Shown here: positions 17,779-27,324 of the stretch, in pieces
How the letters are laid out: each line of letters begins with the position of its first letter
Position numbering within the stretch: the stretch's first letter is position 1
Assembly: GCF_026020075.1 (NCBI RefSeq)
Contig: NZ_CP102772.1
Location: 5,171,501 to 5,235,500, forward strand
Direction: 5' to 3'
DNA length: 64,000 nucleotides
Source of the DNA: Bosea sp. NBC_00550
Lineage (GTDB): Bacteria > Pseudomonadota > Alphaproteobacteria > Rhizobiales > Beijerinckiaceae
Notes under the pieces: model-generated
Seen by the model: only the letters and a program-made list of their open reading frames with translations
The model's database searches: none
Told to the model about the DNA's origin: nothing
Program-made: the position numbers and the translations under genes

Positions 17779-18396
17779 ATGACCCGTGTCGCCGTCGCTC
17801 CGGGCGTGTTTCACTGGCCCGGCCGGCTCGCGCCGGTGGAGCAGGCTGCGTTGCTAGCGGAGCTGCGTGCGGTCGCGCGCAAGGCGCCATTCTTCCAGCC
17901 GCGCATGCCGAAGACGGGCAAGCCCTTCTCCGTCCGCATGACCAATTGCGGCACGCTCGGCTGGGTCTCCGACGAGCGAGGCTATCGCTACCAGCCGCTG
18001 CATCCCGAAACCGGCGAGCCCTGGCCGCTGATGCCCGCGCCGCTGCTCGATCTTTGGAACGAGCTCTCCGGCTATCCGCATCCGCCCGAGGCCTGCCTCG
18101 TCAATTTCTATGCGGGCGGCGCGAAGATGGGGCTGCATCAGGACCGTGACGAGCAGGAGTTCGATGCGCCCGTGTTGTCGGTCTCGCTCGGCGACGCCGC
18201 GATCTTCCGCATCGGCGGCACCGCGCGGGGCGGCAAGACGGCCTCGCTCAAGCTCGCTTCCGGCGATGTGCTGCTCTTCGGCGGCGAGGCGCGCCTGGCT
18301 TATCACGGCATCGACCGCATCCTCGCCGGCTCCTCGACGCTGTTGCCTGAGGGCGGGCGGATCAATCTGACGCTCAGGCGCGTGACGAAGCCGTAG
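17779..18396 (+). CDS. alkB: AlkB-family Fe(II)/2-oxoglutarate dioxygenase
   Basis: A 205-residue oxidative demethylase that repairs N-alkylated bases in DNA/RNA. The iron ligands are His120 and Asp122 (LHQDRDE) and His176 (LAYHGID). The 2-oxoglutarate- and substrate-binding arginines lie in RINLTLRR (194, 200). Residues MTNCGTLGW and LVNFYAGGAKMG are typical of E. coli-type AlkB. It begins 2 bp after dapB, so it is almost certainly co-transcribed with it. No ada or other adaptive-response genes are adjacent. Confidence 0.93.
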   Translation: MTRVAVAPGVFHWPGRLAPVEQAALLAELRAVARKAPFFQPRMPKTGKPFSVRMTNCGTLGWVSDERGYRYQPLHPETGEPWPLMPAPLLDLWNELSGYPHPPEACLVNFYAGGAKMGLHQDRDEQEFDAPVLSVSLGDAAIFRIGGTARGGKTASLKLASGDVLLFGGEARLAYHGIDRILAGSSTLLPEGGRINLTLRRVTKP

Positions 18397-18398
18397 GG

Positions 18399-19013
18399 CT
18401 ATAGTTTTCCGGGCAGGCTCGGGAACGACCATCCCCAGAGCAGGGAGCCGGCTCGTAGCCCGAAAGTCGTTGCCACGCCGCCGAGCATGATGATGGCCGT
18501 CGGAAGGCCAAGCCCGACCAGCACAGCGGTCACTGCCGCCCCCGCCGTCGCCGCGGTGACGTAGAAGTCGCCGCCCCACAGCACCATCGGCCGGTCGCCG
18601 GCCAGGATATCGCGCAGGATGCCGCCGAAACTTGCGGTCATGGCTCCGAGTGCCACGGCGGAAAGGACGGGTGCGCCGGCTGAAAGGCCCTTGAACGTGC
18701 CGATGACCGCGAAGAGCGAGAGCCCGGCCGCGTCCGCCCAGATCAAGACCTTGCGGCCGCCCCAGCCTTCCAGCAGGCCTGGCCGGAAGTAAGCCGTGGT
18801 CCAGGCGCAAAGCGCGACCACGACGCAAACCGCGACATCGATGGGGTCGCTCACCCAGAACGCGCTGTTTCCGAGCAGGACATCCCGCAAGGTGCCGCCG
18901 CCGACCCCGGTGACCGTCGCAAGCAGGATGAAGCCGAACGGATCCATCCCTTTGCGGCCAGCGACGATCGCACCGGTCAGAGCGAAGATTGCGACGCCGG
19001 CGGCCTCGAACAC
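18399..19013 (-). CDS. Trimeric intracellular cation (TRIC)-type channel, UPF0126
   Basis: A 204-residue protein with about seven hydrophobic helices and two internal repeats, each with a GGGTLRD- or GGILRD-type signature (GVGGGTLRDVLLG, SFGGILRDILAGD). This is the mark of the YicG/UPF0126 family, related to TRIC potassium channels. The GTG at 19013 is chosen because it lies immediately after the grpE stop and just before the first helix (FEAAGVAIFALTG); the longer frame would overlap grpE. It is the last gene of glnD-grpE-channel. Confidence 0.88.
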   Translation of the reverse strand: MFEAAGVAIFALTGAIVAGRKGMDPFGFILLATVTGVGGGTLRDVLLGNSAFWVSDPIDVAVCVVVALCAWTTAYFRPGLLEGWGGRKVLIWADAAGLSLFAVIGTFKGLSAGAPVLSAVALGAMTASFGGILRDILAGDRPMVLWGGDFYVTAATAGAAVTAVLVGLGLPTAIIMLGGVATTFGLRAGSLLWGWSFPSLPGKL

Positions 19014-19017
19014 GGCG

Positions 19018-19617
19018 TTAGTGTTTGGTGTCGTCGGCAGGCGGCTCCGCTGCCTTCGGCGCACCGGCCGAGACGCCGACCAGCGCCGGGCGCAGGACGC
19101 GCTCGCCGATCTTGTAGCCGACCTGCACGACCTTGGAGACCAGCCCCTTGGCGATCTCGGCGTCGGGCGCCTCGAACATCGCCTGATGCAGGTTCGGATC
19201 GAACTTCTCGCCCTGCGGGTCGATCCGGCGCACGCCGTGGCGCTCCAGCGTCTTCAGGAGCTCGCGCTCCGTCAGTTCGACGCCTTCGTAGAGGGTCTTC
19301 ACTGCGCCCTCGGCGCTGCTGCGGGCCGCCTCGGGCAGGCTTTCCAGCGCCCGGCGCAGATTGTCGGAGGAGCCGAGCATATCGCGCGCGAAGCTCGTCA
19401 CCGCATAGGCCTTGGCATCGGCGATCTCACGCTCGGTACGCCGGCGCAGATTCTCCATCTCGGCGAGCGTGCGCAGGACCTTGTCCTTGAACTCGTCGCG
19501 CTCGGCCTGGAGCTTGGCGATCAGGGCCTCGGGGCCTGCCTCGGTGGCCGCTGCCTGCTCGGGCGCATCGGCCGCCGCATCGAGATTGGGGTCTTCCGTC
19601 GCAGGTTTCTGCGTCAT
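19018..19617 (-). CDS. grpE: Nucleotide exchange factor GrpE
   Basis: A 199-residue co-chaperone that releases ADP from DnaK. An acidic Ala/Glu-rich N-terminus leads to a long coiled-coil helix ([19 protein letters not shown]), then the beta domain with [20 protein letters not shown] and the C-terminal [20 protein letters not shown]. hrcA, often next to grpE, is absent here; the upstream gene on this strand is glnD, 120 bp away. Confidence 0.95.
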   Translation of the reverse strand: MTQKPATEDPNLDAAADAPEQAAATEAGPEALIAKLQAERDEFKDKVLRTLAEMENLRRRTEREIADAKAYAVTSFARDMLGSSDNLRRALESLPEAARSSAEGAVKTLYEGVELTERELLKTLERHGVRRIDPQGEKFDPNLHQAMFEAPDAEIAKGLVSKVVQVGYKIGERVLRPALVGVSAGAPKAAEPPADDTKH

Positions 19618-19737
19618 CGTCTCTTCCAGTTCCTCATCGTCTGGCTGGCTGAGGCTGCCCTTTGGCCGGGCCTAAAGGCCGATCATGTCGGGGCACAGCC
19701 GCGTTCGTGCCGGATATCGGGCTTATGGCGTCTTAAA

Positions 19738-22548
19738 TCAAGCGCGGGCTGGCACCTTGGGCTTTGCCGGGGCGGCCTTTTCGGCCTCCAGCTTGAACAC
19801 TTCGAGCAGCGCCTTGCGGATCGTGAGCTGCCGCCCGGTCGAGACGATCTTCGCATGGGTCAGGTCGGTGACATAGAACACGTCGACGGCCTTTTCGCCG
19901 AAGGTCGCGATATGCGCCGAGGCGATGTTGAGGTTGAGCTTTCCGATCGCGGTGGTGAGGTCGTAGAGCAGGCCCGGCCGGTCGAGGCCCGAAACCTCCA
20001 GCACCGTGTGGCGCGCCGAGAGCACGTTGTCGATGATGACCTCGGGCTCGACCTGGAAGGTCTGGCCGCGCGGCGGCGGGGCGCGCCGCTGCGCCACAAG
20101 GTCGGCGATCTTGATCTCACCCTTCAGCGCCCGCTCGATCGCGGCCGCGATCCGCTCGGCCCGGCGCAACTCGTCGTCGTCGCGGTCGAAGGCGCGCGAG
20201 ACCGAGATCGTGTCGAGCACGAGCCCGTCGCTCGTCGTGAAGATCTGGGCATCGACGATGTTGCCGCCGGCCGCCGCGCAGGCGCCGGTGACGATGGCGA
20301 GCAGGCGTGGATGGTCGGGCGCCAGCACGGTGAGTTCGGTCACGCCGCGGAACTGGTCGGTCTCGACGATGGTCGCGGGGGTGCGCCCGGCGAGCTCGGC
20401 CTTGCGCAGGAAGCGGGCATGCTTCTCCTGCTGCTCGGGATCGACCTTGATCCAGTAGGCCGGGTAGTGGCGTGCCAGATAGGCCTCGCGCTCCTCCGCG
20501 CTCCAGTCGGCGAGGCGCTGGCGCAGCCCGTCCTGTTTCATGCTGACGCGCGCCTTGCGCTCGACGACGGAGTGGCCGCCGGCAAGCACGAGTTCGGTCT
20601 CGTAGTAGAGCGTGCGCAGCAGCTGGCCCTTCCAGCCGTTCCAGACGCCGGGCCCGACCGCCTTGATGTCGGCCACGGTCAGGATCAGCAGCAGCTTCAG
20701 CCGCTCCAGGGTCTGCACGGTCGCGGCGAAGCTCTCGATCGTCTTGGGGTCGCCGAGGTCGCGGCTCTGCGCCACCGTCGACATGTCGAGATGGTGCTCG
20801 ACCAGCCAGGCCACGGTCTCGGTCTGCGCACTGGTCAGGCCGAAGCGCGGGCCGAGCTTGCGCGCGATGCGCGCGCCCGCCATGGAGTGGTCGTCCGGCC
20901 GCCCCTTGGCGATGTCGTGCAGGAACAGGGCGACATAAAGCGCGCGCCGGTTAGCGATGCTGGGCATGATCTCGTTGGCGAGGGGATGTTCCGCCTCGAG
21001 CACGCCGGCATCGATCTCGGCCAAAACGCCGATCGCCCGGATCAGATGCTCGTCCACCGTATAGTGGTGGTACATGTTGAACTGCATCATCGCCACGACC
21101 CGGCCGAAATCCGGGATGAAGCGGCCGAGCAGTCCCGACTCGTTCATGCGCCGGAGCACGACTTCCGGCGAGCGCCGGGCGGTGAGGATCTCGATGAAGA
21201 TCCGGTTGGCCTCCGGCTCGTTGCGCAGGCCCGGCGTCACCAGCCTGAGCGACTGCGTCACGAGGCGGCTCGCATCCGGGTGGATGGCGAGATCCTCGCG
21301 GCTGGCGATCTCGTAGAGGCGCAGCAGGTTGACCGGATCGCGCTCGAAGGCGCTGTCGTCCACGACATTGAGGCGCTGGCTCGTCAGCTTGAAATCGCGA
21401 TGGCCGAGCGAGCGCTCGCGCTTGCGCTTGGTGAAGCTGCCCAGCAGGCGCGAAAGCGTCGCGCGCGGCTTCTGCTGGCGGGCCTCCAGCGCGGCACAGA
21501 CGATGGCGGTGAGGTCGCCGACATCCTTGGCAATGAGGAAGTAGGATTTCATGAAGCGCTCGACCGGCGCTTGCCCGCTGCGGCCCGCATAGCCGATCGC
21601 GGCGGCGACCTGCCTCTGCAGGTCGAAGGACAGCCGCTCCTCGGCCCGCCCGGTGATGAAATGCATCCAGCAGCGCACGCGCCAGAGGAACTCCTCCGAG
21701 CGCTGGAACATCTGCAGCTCTTCCTTGTCGAAGAGCCCGGCGGCGACCAGCTCGCGCACGTCATGGACGCGATAGGCATACTTTGCGATCCAGAACAGTG
21801 TGTTGAGGTCGCGCAGGCCGCCCTTGCCGTCCTTGACGTTGGGCTCGACCAGATAGCGCGAGGTGCCGGCCCGCTGCACCCGCGTCTCGCGCTCGGCCAG
21901 CTTCGCCTCGGTGAAGGCCGCGGCGGTGCCTTCCACAACCTCGGCATCGAAGCGGCGTGTCATCTCGTCGAACAGCGCCCGGTCGCCGACGAGGAAGCGC
22001 GCTTCCAGCAGGGCGGTTCGGATCGTCATGTCGGCGCGGGCCTCGCGCACGCAATCGTCGATCGAGCGCACGGAATGGCCGGTCTTCAACTTCAGGTCCC
22101 AGAGCGGGTAGAGCATGGACTCGACCACGCTCTCGCCCCAGGCCGTCTGCTTGTGCGGGAACAGGAAGAGCAGGTCGACGTCGGAGCCCGGCGCCAGCGT
22201 GCCGCGGCCATAGCCGCCGACTGCGACGACCGCGATCCGCTCCGATTGCGAGGGATTGTCGGCAGGGTAGAAATAGGAGGTCGCGGCCTTGTGCAGCCCG
22301 ATGACGACGGCATCCATCACCGCCGACAGCCGGTGCGCGCAGGCAAGCCCGCTGCGCGGACCAGCAAGGATCGCCTTCGCCGAAGCGGAGCCCTCGTCGA
22401 GCAACTGTCGCAGAGCGCTGACCAGCATCAGGCGCTTCTCCGCCTTGTCCAGTCGTCGTGCGGCCTCGAACAGTCCCGCGACACCCGCCTCCGGATTATG
22501 CAGCATGTCGGCGAGGGGAAGCGCAGGGGAGATGGTGGAGGCTGTCAC
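19738..22548 (-). CDS. glnD: [Protein-PII] uridylyltransferase / uridylyl-removing enzyme
   Basis: A 936-residue bifunctional nitrogen sensor that uridylylates PII when glutamine is low and deuridylylates it when glutamine is high. The nucleotidyltransferase site GGYGRGTLAPGSDVDLLF is at 111-128. The HD hydrolase domain carries ALFLHDIAKGRPDDHS around 535. Two C-terminal ACT glutamine-sensing domains begin with LTVLAPDHPRLL and LEVSGLDRPGLLYDL. Length and domain order are typical. It is divergent from the Ssu-type transporter operon. Confidence 0.96.
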   Translation of the reverse strand: MTASTISPALPLADMLHNPEAGVAGLFEAARRLDKAEKRLMLVSALRQLLDEGSASAKAILAGPRSGLACAHRLSAVMDAVVIGLHKAATSYFYPADNPSQSERIAVVAVGGYGRGTLAPGSDVDLLFLFPHKQTAWGESVVESMLYPLWDLKLKTGHSVRSIDDCVREARADMTIRTALLEARFLVGDRALFDEMTRRFDAEVVEGTAAAFTEAKLAERETRVQRAGTSRYLVEPNVKDGKGGLRDLNTLFWIAKYAYRVHDVRELVAAGLFDKEELQMFQRSEEFLWRVRCWMHFITGRAEERLSFDLQRQVAAAIGYAGRSGQAPVERFMKSYFLIAKDVGDLTAIVCAALEARQQKPRATLSRLLGSFTKRKRERSLGHRDFKLTSQRLNVVDDSAFERDPVNLLRLYEIASREDLAIHPDASRLVTQSLRLVTPGLRNEPEANRIFIEILTARRSPEVVLRRMNESGLLGRFIPDFGRVVAMMQFNMYHHYTVDEHLIRAIGVLAEIDAGVLEAEHPLANEIMPSIANRRALYVALFLHDIAKGRPDDHSMAGARIARKLGPRFGLTSAQTETVAWLVEHHLDMSTVAQSRDLGDPKTIESFAATVQTLERLKLLLILTVADIKAVGPGVWNGWKGQLLRTLYYETELVLAGGHSVVERKARVSMKQDGLRQRLADWSAEEREAYLARHYPAYWIKVDPEQQEKHARFLRKAELAGRTPATIVETDQFRGVTELTVLAPDHPRLLAIVTGACAAAGGNIVDAQIFTTSDGLVLDTISVSRAFDRDDDELRRAERIAAAIERALKGEIKIADLVAQRRAPPPRGQTFQVEPEVIIDNVLSARHTVLEVSGLDRPGLLYDLTTAIGKLNLNIASAHIATFGEKAVDVFYVTDLTHAKIVSTGRQLTIRKALLEVFKLEAEKAAPAKPKVPARA

Positions 22549-22665
22549 TTGGGCATTGTTCCGTCGGCTGCCGCCATTCTTAACATGCTGCGGGTGAAGG
22601 CCAGAGAGAGAAATTACACATAAAAATAATGGGAATTAATGGATCAACGGCGCGTAATGTGTTGT

Positions 22666-22694
22666 TTGACAAACAGAACAATCGGACCTAAAAG
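22666..22694 (+). promoter_or_regulatory. Candidate sigma-70 promoter for the Ssu-type operon
   Basis: TTGACA (22666-22671), a 17-bp spacer and TAAAAG (22689-22694, four of six matches to TATAAT), 119 bp upstream of the binding-protein start. It lies in a locally A+T-rich stretch (22610-22690). Confidence 0.42.
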
Positions 22695-22812
22695 GCGGAT
22701 ACGCGCCGATTTGAGCCACCAGCTTGCGGGCGCGAAACAAGTGCAGCTAAAGCGTGGGGCGAAGGGTGCTTAGCGCCCCGATCCCTCGCATCATCGCCAG
22801 AGGGACCGCCCG

Positions 22813-23778
22813 ATGACCCATATCACCCGCCGTCTTGCTATTGCCGCCTTCGCCGCCGCCGCAGCATTCGCCGCGCCGGCCTTCGCGCAGGCGCCGAAGG
22901 AAATCCGCATCGACTACGCCACCTACAATCCCGTCAGCCTCGTGCTGAAGGAGCGGGGCATCCTCGAGAAGGCGCTCGAGGCCGAAGGCATCAAGGTCCG
23001 CTGGGTTCTCTCCGCCGGCTCGAACAAGGCGCTCGAATTCCTCAACGCCGGCTCGATCGATTTCGGCTCGACCGCCGGCGCCGCCGCGCTGATCGGCAAG
23101 ATCAACGGCAATCCGATCAAGTCGATCTATGTCTATTCTCGGCCGGAGTGGACGGCGCTCGTCACCGGCGCCAAGAGCGAGATCACCAAGGTCTCGGATC
23201 TCAAGGGCAAGCGAGTCGCCGTGACGCGCGGCACCGATCCGCACATCTTCCTCGTCCGCGCGCTGGCCGACGCCAAGCTGACCGAGAAGGACGTCAAGCT
23301 CGTCCTGCTCCAGCATGCCGATGGCCGGCTCGCCCTGGAGCGCGGCGACGTCGACGCCTGGGCCGGGCTCGACCCGCTGATGGCGGCCGCCGAGGTCGAG
23401 AGCGGCGCGAAGCTGTTCTACCGCAAGGCGGAGGACAACACCTGGGGCATCCTCAATGTCCGCGAGGCCTTCGCCAAGGAGAACCCGGCGCTGGTGCGCA
23501 AGGTGATCGCAGCCTACGAGGAAGCGCGCGCCTATGCCCGCGCCAACCCGGCCGAGCTGAAGAAGGTCCTGGTTGAGTACACCAAGCTCTCCGAGCCGGT
23601 GATCGAGCGCCAGCTGACCCGTACCGAGCTCACCCATTCCGCCATCGGCAAGGCGCAGATCGACAGCATTACCGCTGCCGGCATCGCGCTCACCGAGGCG
23701 GGCGTGCTGCCGGCCTCGACCGATGTGAAGGCGGCCGTGGATTCGCTGATTGACCGCAGCTTCGTCGCGACCAACTGA
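22813..23778 (+). CDS. Sulfonate/taurine-type ABC transporter binding protein
   Basis: A 321-residue periplasmic receptor. A signal peptide (…AAAFAAPAFAQ) ends near residue 26, followed by KEIRIDYATYNPVSLVLKERG and the SsuA/NMT1-type elements GSNKALEFLNAGSIDFG and DLKGKRVAVTRGTDPH. Aliphatic sulfonates are the likely ligand class by family, but nitrate/taurine-like ligands cannot be excluded. It is the first gene of a three-gene transporter with permease and ATPase. No sulfonate monooxygenase (ssuD) is nearby. Confidence 0.88.
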   Translation: MTHITRRLAIAAFAAAAAFAAPAFAQAPKEIRIDYATYNPVSLVLKERGILEKALEAEGIKVRWVLSAGSNKALEFLNAGSIDFGSTAGAAALIGKINGNPIKSIYVYSRPEWTALVTGAKSEITKVSDLKGKRVAVTRGTDPHIFLVRALADAKLTEKDVKLVLLQHADGRLALERGDVDAWAGLDPLMAAAEVESGAKLFYRKAEDNTWGILNVREAFAKENPALVRKVIAAYEEARAYARANPAELKKVLVEYTKLSEPVIERQLTRTELTHSAIGKAQIDSITAAGIALTEAGVLPASTDVKAAVDSLIDRSFVATN

Positions 23779-23794
23779 GGGTTGTTGCGCGGCG

Positions 23795-24625
23795 ATGAGC
23801 GTTCTGGAGGTCGAAGCCGCGACGGATGAGGCGGAACGGCGGTCTGCCGCGCCCCGCCGCGCCTACGGCCTCGCCATCGCAGGCTTCGGGCTGCCGGTCG
23901 TGCTCGCCATCCTGTGGGAATGGCTGGTTGCGGCGGGCATCGCGAACGGCCGGCTGATGCCGCCTCCCAGCGTCGTCGGCCGCACGCTCTGGAACCTCGC
24001 TGCATCGGGCGAGCTCCTGACCCATGCCGGCGCGACGCTCTGGCGGGTCGGGGCCGGCTTCGGCCTGGGGGCTCTCGCCGGGACGGTTCTCGGCGCGGTC
24101 ACCGGCGCCCTGCCTGTCGCCCGCAGCCTGCTCGATCCGACCTTGCAGGCGCTGCGGGCGATCCCCTCGATCGCCTGGGTGCCGCTCTTCATCCTCTGGC
24201 TCGGCATCTTCGAGGCCTCCAAGGTCGCGCTGATCGCAGTCGGCGTCTTCTTCCCGGTCTATCTCGGCGTCGCCGCCGCGATCCAGGGCATCGATCGCAA
24301 GATCGTCGAGGTCGGCCGGGTCTTCCGGCTCTCGCGCCTTGCCATGGTCAGGCGCGTGCTGCTGCCGGCGATCCTTCCGAGCTGGATCACGGCGCTGCGC
24401 TCCGGGCTCGGCCTCGGCTTCATGTTCGTCGTCGCGGCCGAGATCATGGGGGCGAGCGAGGGGCTGGGATATCTGCTCGTGGACGGCCAGCAGCTCGGCC
24501 GCCCCGACACCATCATCGCAGCCATCATCAGTTTCGCCGTGCTCGGCAAGCTGGCGGACGGGCTGCTCGTCGCCATCACGCGGCCCTTCCTCGTTTGGCA
24601 GGATACGGCGCGCGACAAGCTCTGA
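23795..24625 (+). CDS. ABC transporter permease (SsuC-type)
   Basis: A 276-residue inner-membrane permease with about six helices. The BPD-type EAA loop is seen in AAIQGIDRKIVEVGRVFRLS, and the family stretch AIPSIAWVPLFILWLGI is the strongest SsuC/TauC mark. The start at 23795 lies 16 bp after the binding-protein stop. It forms the membrane channel for the sulfonate-type system. Confidence 0.92.
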   Translation: MSVLEVEAATDEAERRSAAPRRAYGLAIAGFGLPVVLAILWEWLVAAGIANGRLMPPPSVVGRTLWNLAASGELLTHAGATLWRVGAGFGLGALAGTVLGAVTGALPVARSLLDPTLQALRAIPSIAWVPLFILWLGIFEASKVALIAVGVFFPVYLGVAAAIQGIDRKIVEVGRVFRLSRLAMVRRVLLPAILPSWITALRSGLGLGFMFVVAAEIMGASEGLGYLLVDGQQLGRPDTIIAAIISFAVLGKLADGLLVAITRPFLVWQDTARDKL

Positions 24626-24637
24626 AGGCTTTCACCC

Positions 24638-25420
24638 GTGCTGAGCTTCGACCAGCTTTCAAAAACCTATGCCGACGGCACCCGCGCCTTGTCGGCGATC
24701 ACGCTCGATGTCGGGCGCGGCGAGATTCTCGCTTTGCTCGGCGGCTCCGGCTGCGGCAAGACGACCCTGCTCCGGCTCGTCGCCGGGCTCGACCGCCCCA
24801 GCGCCGGCGAAATCCGGCTCGACGGCGAGGTCATCGCCGAGCCGCGCGCCGATGTCGGCGTCATCTTCCAGGAGCCGCGGCTCTTCCCCTGGCTCAGCGT
24901 CTCCGAGAATGTCGGCTTCGGCCTGTCGCATCTTTCCGCCTTCGAGCGGGAGGGGCTGGTGACCAATGCGCTGGTCCGCGTCGGCCTCGCCGGCTACGAG
25001 AAGCGCTGGCCGCGCGAACTCTCCGGCGGCCAGCAGCAGCGCGTCGCCATCGCGCGCGCCCTCGTCACCCGGCCGAAGCTCCTGCTGATGGACGAGCCCT
25101 TCTCGGCGCTCGACGCCACGACGCGGGCGAGCCTGCACGGCCATCTGCTGGCGCTCTGGCAGGAAAGCCGGCCGACCGTCGTCATGGTCACCCATGATGT
25201 CGAGGAAGCTGTGACGCTCGCCGACCGCATCGTGGTCATGCAGCCCAAGCCCGGCCGCATCTTCGACGAACTCGACAACCCGCTCGCCCGCCCGCGCGAC
25301 CGGCTCTCGCCAGCGTTCGAGGCGGCTAAGCGCGAGGCGCTGCGCACGCTCGACCGCTCGCTGCGTAACGAGGTCCCGCATCAGGAAAGGACGGCGGAGA
25401 CGGCCGGCATGTGGTGGTAG
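24638..25420 (+). CDS. ABC transporter ATP-binding protein (SsuB-type)
   Basis: A 260-residue ATPase. The Walker A is GGSGCGKT, the Q-loop FQEPRLFPW, the signature LSGGQQQR, the Walker B LLLMDEPF and the switch histidine is in VTHDVEEA. The GTG start at 24638, 12 bp after the permease stop, puts the first strand MLSFDQLSKTY in the normal position. It energises the transporter encoded just upstream. Confidence 0.92.
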   Translation: MLSFDQLSKTYADGTRALSAITLDVGRGEILALLGGSGCGKTTLLRLVAGLDRPSAGEIRLDGEVIAEPRADVGVIFQEPRLFPWLSVSENVGFGLSHLSAFEREGLVTNALVRVGLAGYEKRWPRELSGGQQQRVAIARALVTRPKLLLMDEPFSALDATTRASLHGHLLALWQESRPTVVMVTHDVEEAVTLADRIVVMQPKPGRIFDELDNPLARPRDRLSPAFEAAKREALRTLDRSLRNEVPHQERTAETAGMWW

Positions 25421-25516
25421 CCTGTCCGGATCGCATCAGCCGGACTGGCACCCAGGTCGTCTTGAGCCTATCAGCGCCTTAACGCGATCTTCCGCTCGAA
25501 CAAGAGGTTCAGCCCC

Positions 25517-26026
25517 ATGGACGTCACCGCACTGCGTGCCCTGCAGGCTCCGCTCAAGGACGAGTACCGGACCAATCCCGAGGCCGCCATCATCACGCTG
25601 AAGGCGCATGGCGAGCTCGACGACCAGCACATCGCCTGCAAGGTCGAAACCGGCCGTGCCATCGCGCTCGCCGGCCTTCATCCTGCGACGGGCGGCTCGG
25701 GCGCCGAGCTCTGCTCCGGCGACATGCTGCTGGAGGCGCTGGTCGCCTGCGCCGGCGTGACGCTGAAGGCGGTCGCGACCGCCCTCGAGATCGAGCTGAA
25801 GAAGGGCGTCGTCCACGCCGAGGGCGATCTCGACTTCCGCGGCACGCTCGGCGTCGCCAAGGATGCGGCTGTCGGCTTCAAGGCGATCCGGCTCTCCTTC
25901 GATGTCGAGACCGATGCGCCGCAGGAGAAGCTCGACACGCTGCTGAAGCTCACCGAGCGCTATTGCGTCGTCTTCCAGACCCTGAACGTGAAGCCGGAGC
26001 TTTCCGCAGTGCTCAGCCGCGGGTGA
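25517..26026 (+). CDS. OsmC family protein
   Basis: A 169-residue OsmC-fold protein, a family that includes cysteine-dependent organic-hydroperoxide reductases. Cysteines at LCSGDML and LVACAGVTLKAVA sit in the expected places for the peroxidatic and helix cysteines, and YCVVFQTL is near the C-terminus. The ~97-bp gap from the transporter genes leaves co-transcription uncertain. It abuts rmuC tail to tail with no spacing. Confidence 0.85.
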   Translation: MDVTALRALQAPLKDEYRTNPEAAIITLKAHGELDDQHIACKVETGRAIALAGLHPATGGSGAELCSGDMLLEALVACAGVTLKAVATALEIELKKGVVHAEGDLDFRGTLGVAKDAAVGFKAIRLSFDVETDAPQEKLDTLLKLTERYCVVFQTLNVKPELSAVLSRG

Positions 26027-27211
26027 TCACTCCGCCGCGGCCTTCAGCTCCAGCCCCTTGGCGAAGGGCAGCTTCGGTTCGCTCTTCTCGTCGTCGAAGT
26101 CGAGCGCGCCGATCCTCTCGGCGCGGGTCGTGACCTTGCCGGCCGAGGTCTTGATCTGGCCGACATCCTCCTGCGCCTGGCGGAAATGCGTGTCGAGCTT
26201 GTCGACGCGCTCGCCCAGCCGTCGCACATCGTCGAGCAGCTTGCCGACCTCGGTCTGGATGACCTGCGCCTCCTCGCGCATGCGCGCATCGCGCACCAGC
26301 GACTGCATGAGCTGGATCGCCAGCGCCAGCAGCGAGGGCGAGACGATCATGATCCGCGCCCGGTGCGCCCGCTGCACGACATCGTCGAAATACTCGTGCA
26401 GATCGGCATAGATCGACTCGGACGGCACGAAGAGCAGCGCGACATCCTGCGTCTCGCCGGGCAGGAAATAGCGTTCGGCGATGTCCTTCACATGCACGCC
26501 GACATCGCTTCGCACGCGCTGGCCGGCGGCCTTCTTCGCATCCTCGCCGCGCGCCTCGCGCAATTGCGTGAAGCTCTCCAGCGGGAATTTCGCGTCAATG
26601 ACCAGCCCACGCCCGTCTCCGGGCAACGTCACCAAGCAGTCCGGCCGCTTGCCGTTCGAGAGCTGCGGCTGGAAGGCGAAGAAGGCGGCGGGCAGTCCGT
26701 CGCGGATGATCGCCTCCATCCGCCCCTGGCCATAAGCGCCGCGCGCCTGCTTGTTGGAGAGTACGTCCTTCAGCGTCACGACCTCGGAGGTGAGGTCGGT
26801 CAGGTTCTTCTGGGCGCTGTCGATCACCGCCAGCCGTTCCTGCAGCTTGCCGAGGCTCTCGGTGGTCTGTCGGACATTCTGCTCGAGGCCCTGGCCGACC
26901 TTGTGGCTCAGCCCGTCCATACGATCGGCGACGAGCCGCGCGAGATCGCCCTGCCGGGTCGAGAGGATCTCGGCCATGGACTGCATGCGGCCGGCGAGCT
27001 CGGCCTGCTGGCGGTTCATCTCGGCGACCTTGTCGTCCATCTCGCGGGCCCGTTCCGCCGCCATGGCGGCTTCGATCGCGCGGCTTTGGCCGCCACGCCA
27101 GGCGGACAGCACCACCATCAGCAGAAGCATGAGGCTCAGGCCGGCGAAGCCGAGCGCCGCTTCGGCCCAGGTCACCGGGCGTTCGAGCAGGGTGAAGGCG
27201 ATCTCATTCAT
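26027..27211 (-). CDS. rmuC: DNA recombination protein RmuC
   Basis: A 394-residue protein. One N-terminal membrane helix (LGFAGLSLMLLLMVVLSAW) is followed by a coiled-coil region (about 40-135) and a PD-(D/E)XK-like nuclease domain with VIDAKFPLESF near 210. RmuC limits recombination at inverted repeats in E. coli. Length fits the shorter RmuC forms. It is monocistronic and convergent with osmC. Confidence 0.93.
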   Translation of the reverse strand: MNEIAFTLLERPVTWAEAALGFAGLSLMLLLMVVLSAWRGGQSRAIEAAMAAERAREMDDKVAEMNRQQAELAGRMQSMAEILSTRQGDLARLVADRMDGLSHKVGQGLEQNVRQTTESLGKLQERLAVIDSAQKNLTDLTSEVVTLKDVLSNKQARGAYGQGRMEAIIRDGLPAAFFAFQPQLSNGKRPDCLVTLPGDGRGLVIDAKFPLESFTQLREARGEDAKKAAGQRVRSDVGVHVKDIAERYFLPGETQDVALLFVPSESIYADLHEYFDDVVQRAHRARIMIVSPSLLALAIQLMQSLVRDARMREEAQVIQTEVGKLLDDVRRLGERVDKLDTHFRQAQEDVGQIKTSAGKVTTRAERIGALDFDDEKSEPKLPFAKGLELKAAAE

Positions 27212-27324
27212 GACGCGAGCCTAGCCGATTCGAGGCGGTATTGCGAACGAAAGCGGAACAGTTTGACCGCTTGCCCACAAATGCTTATGTCCCGCCTTGT
27301 TCAGCCTTTTTCCTGCGGAATCCC

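Noticed and set aside
18796..22623. A 1275-codon open frame on the plus strand
   Set aside because: It runs antisense across the TRIC-like, grpE and glnD genes, has no family match, and its composition (His/Arg/Glu/Leu repeats) is that of a reverse-strand shadow of GC-rich genes.
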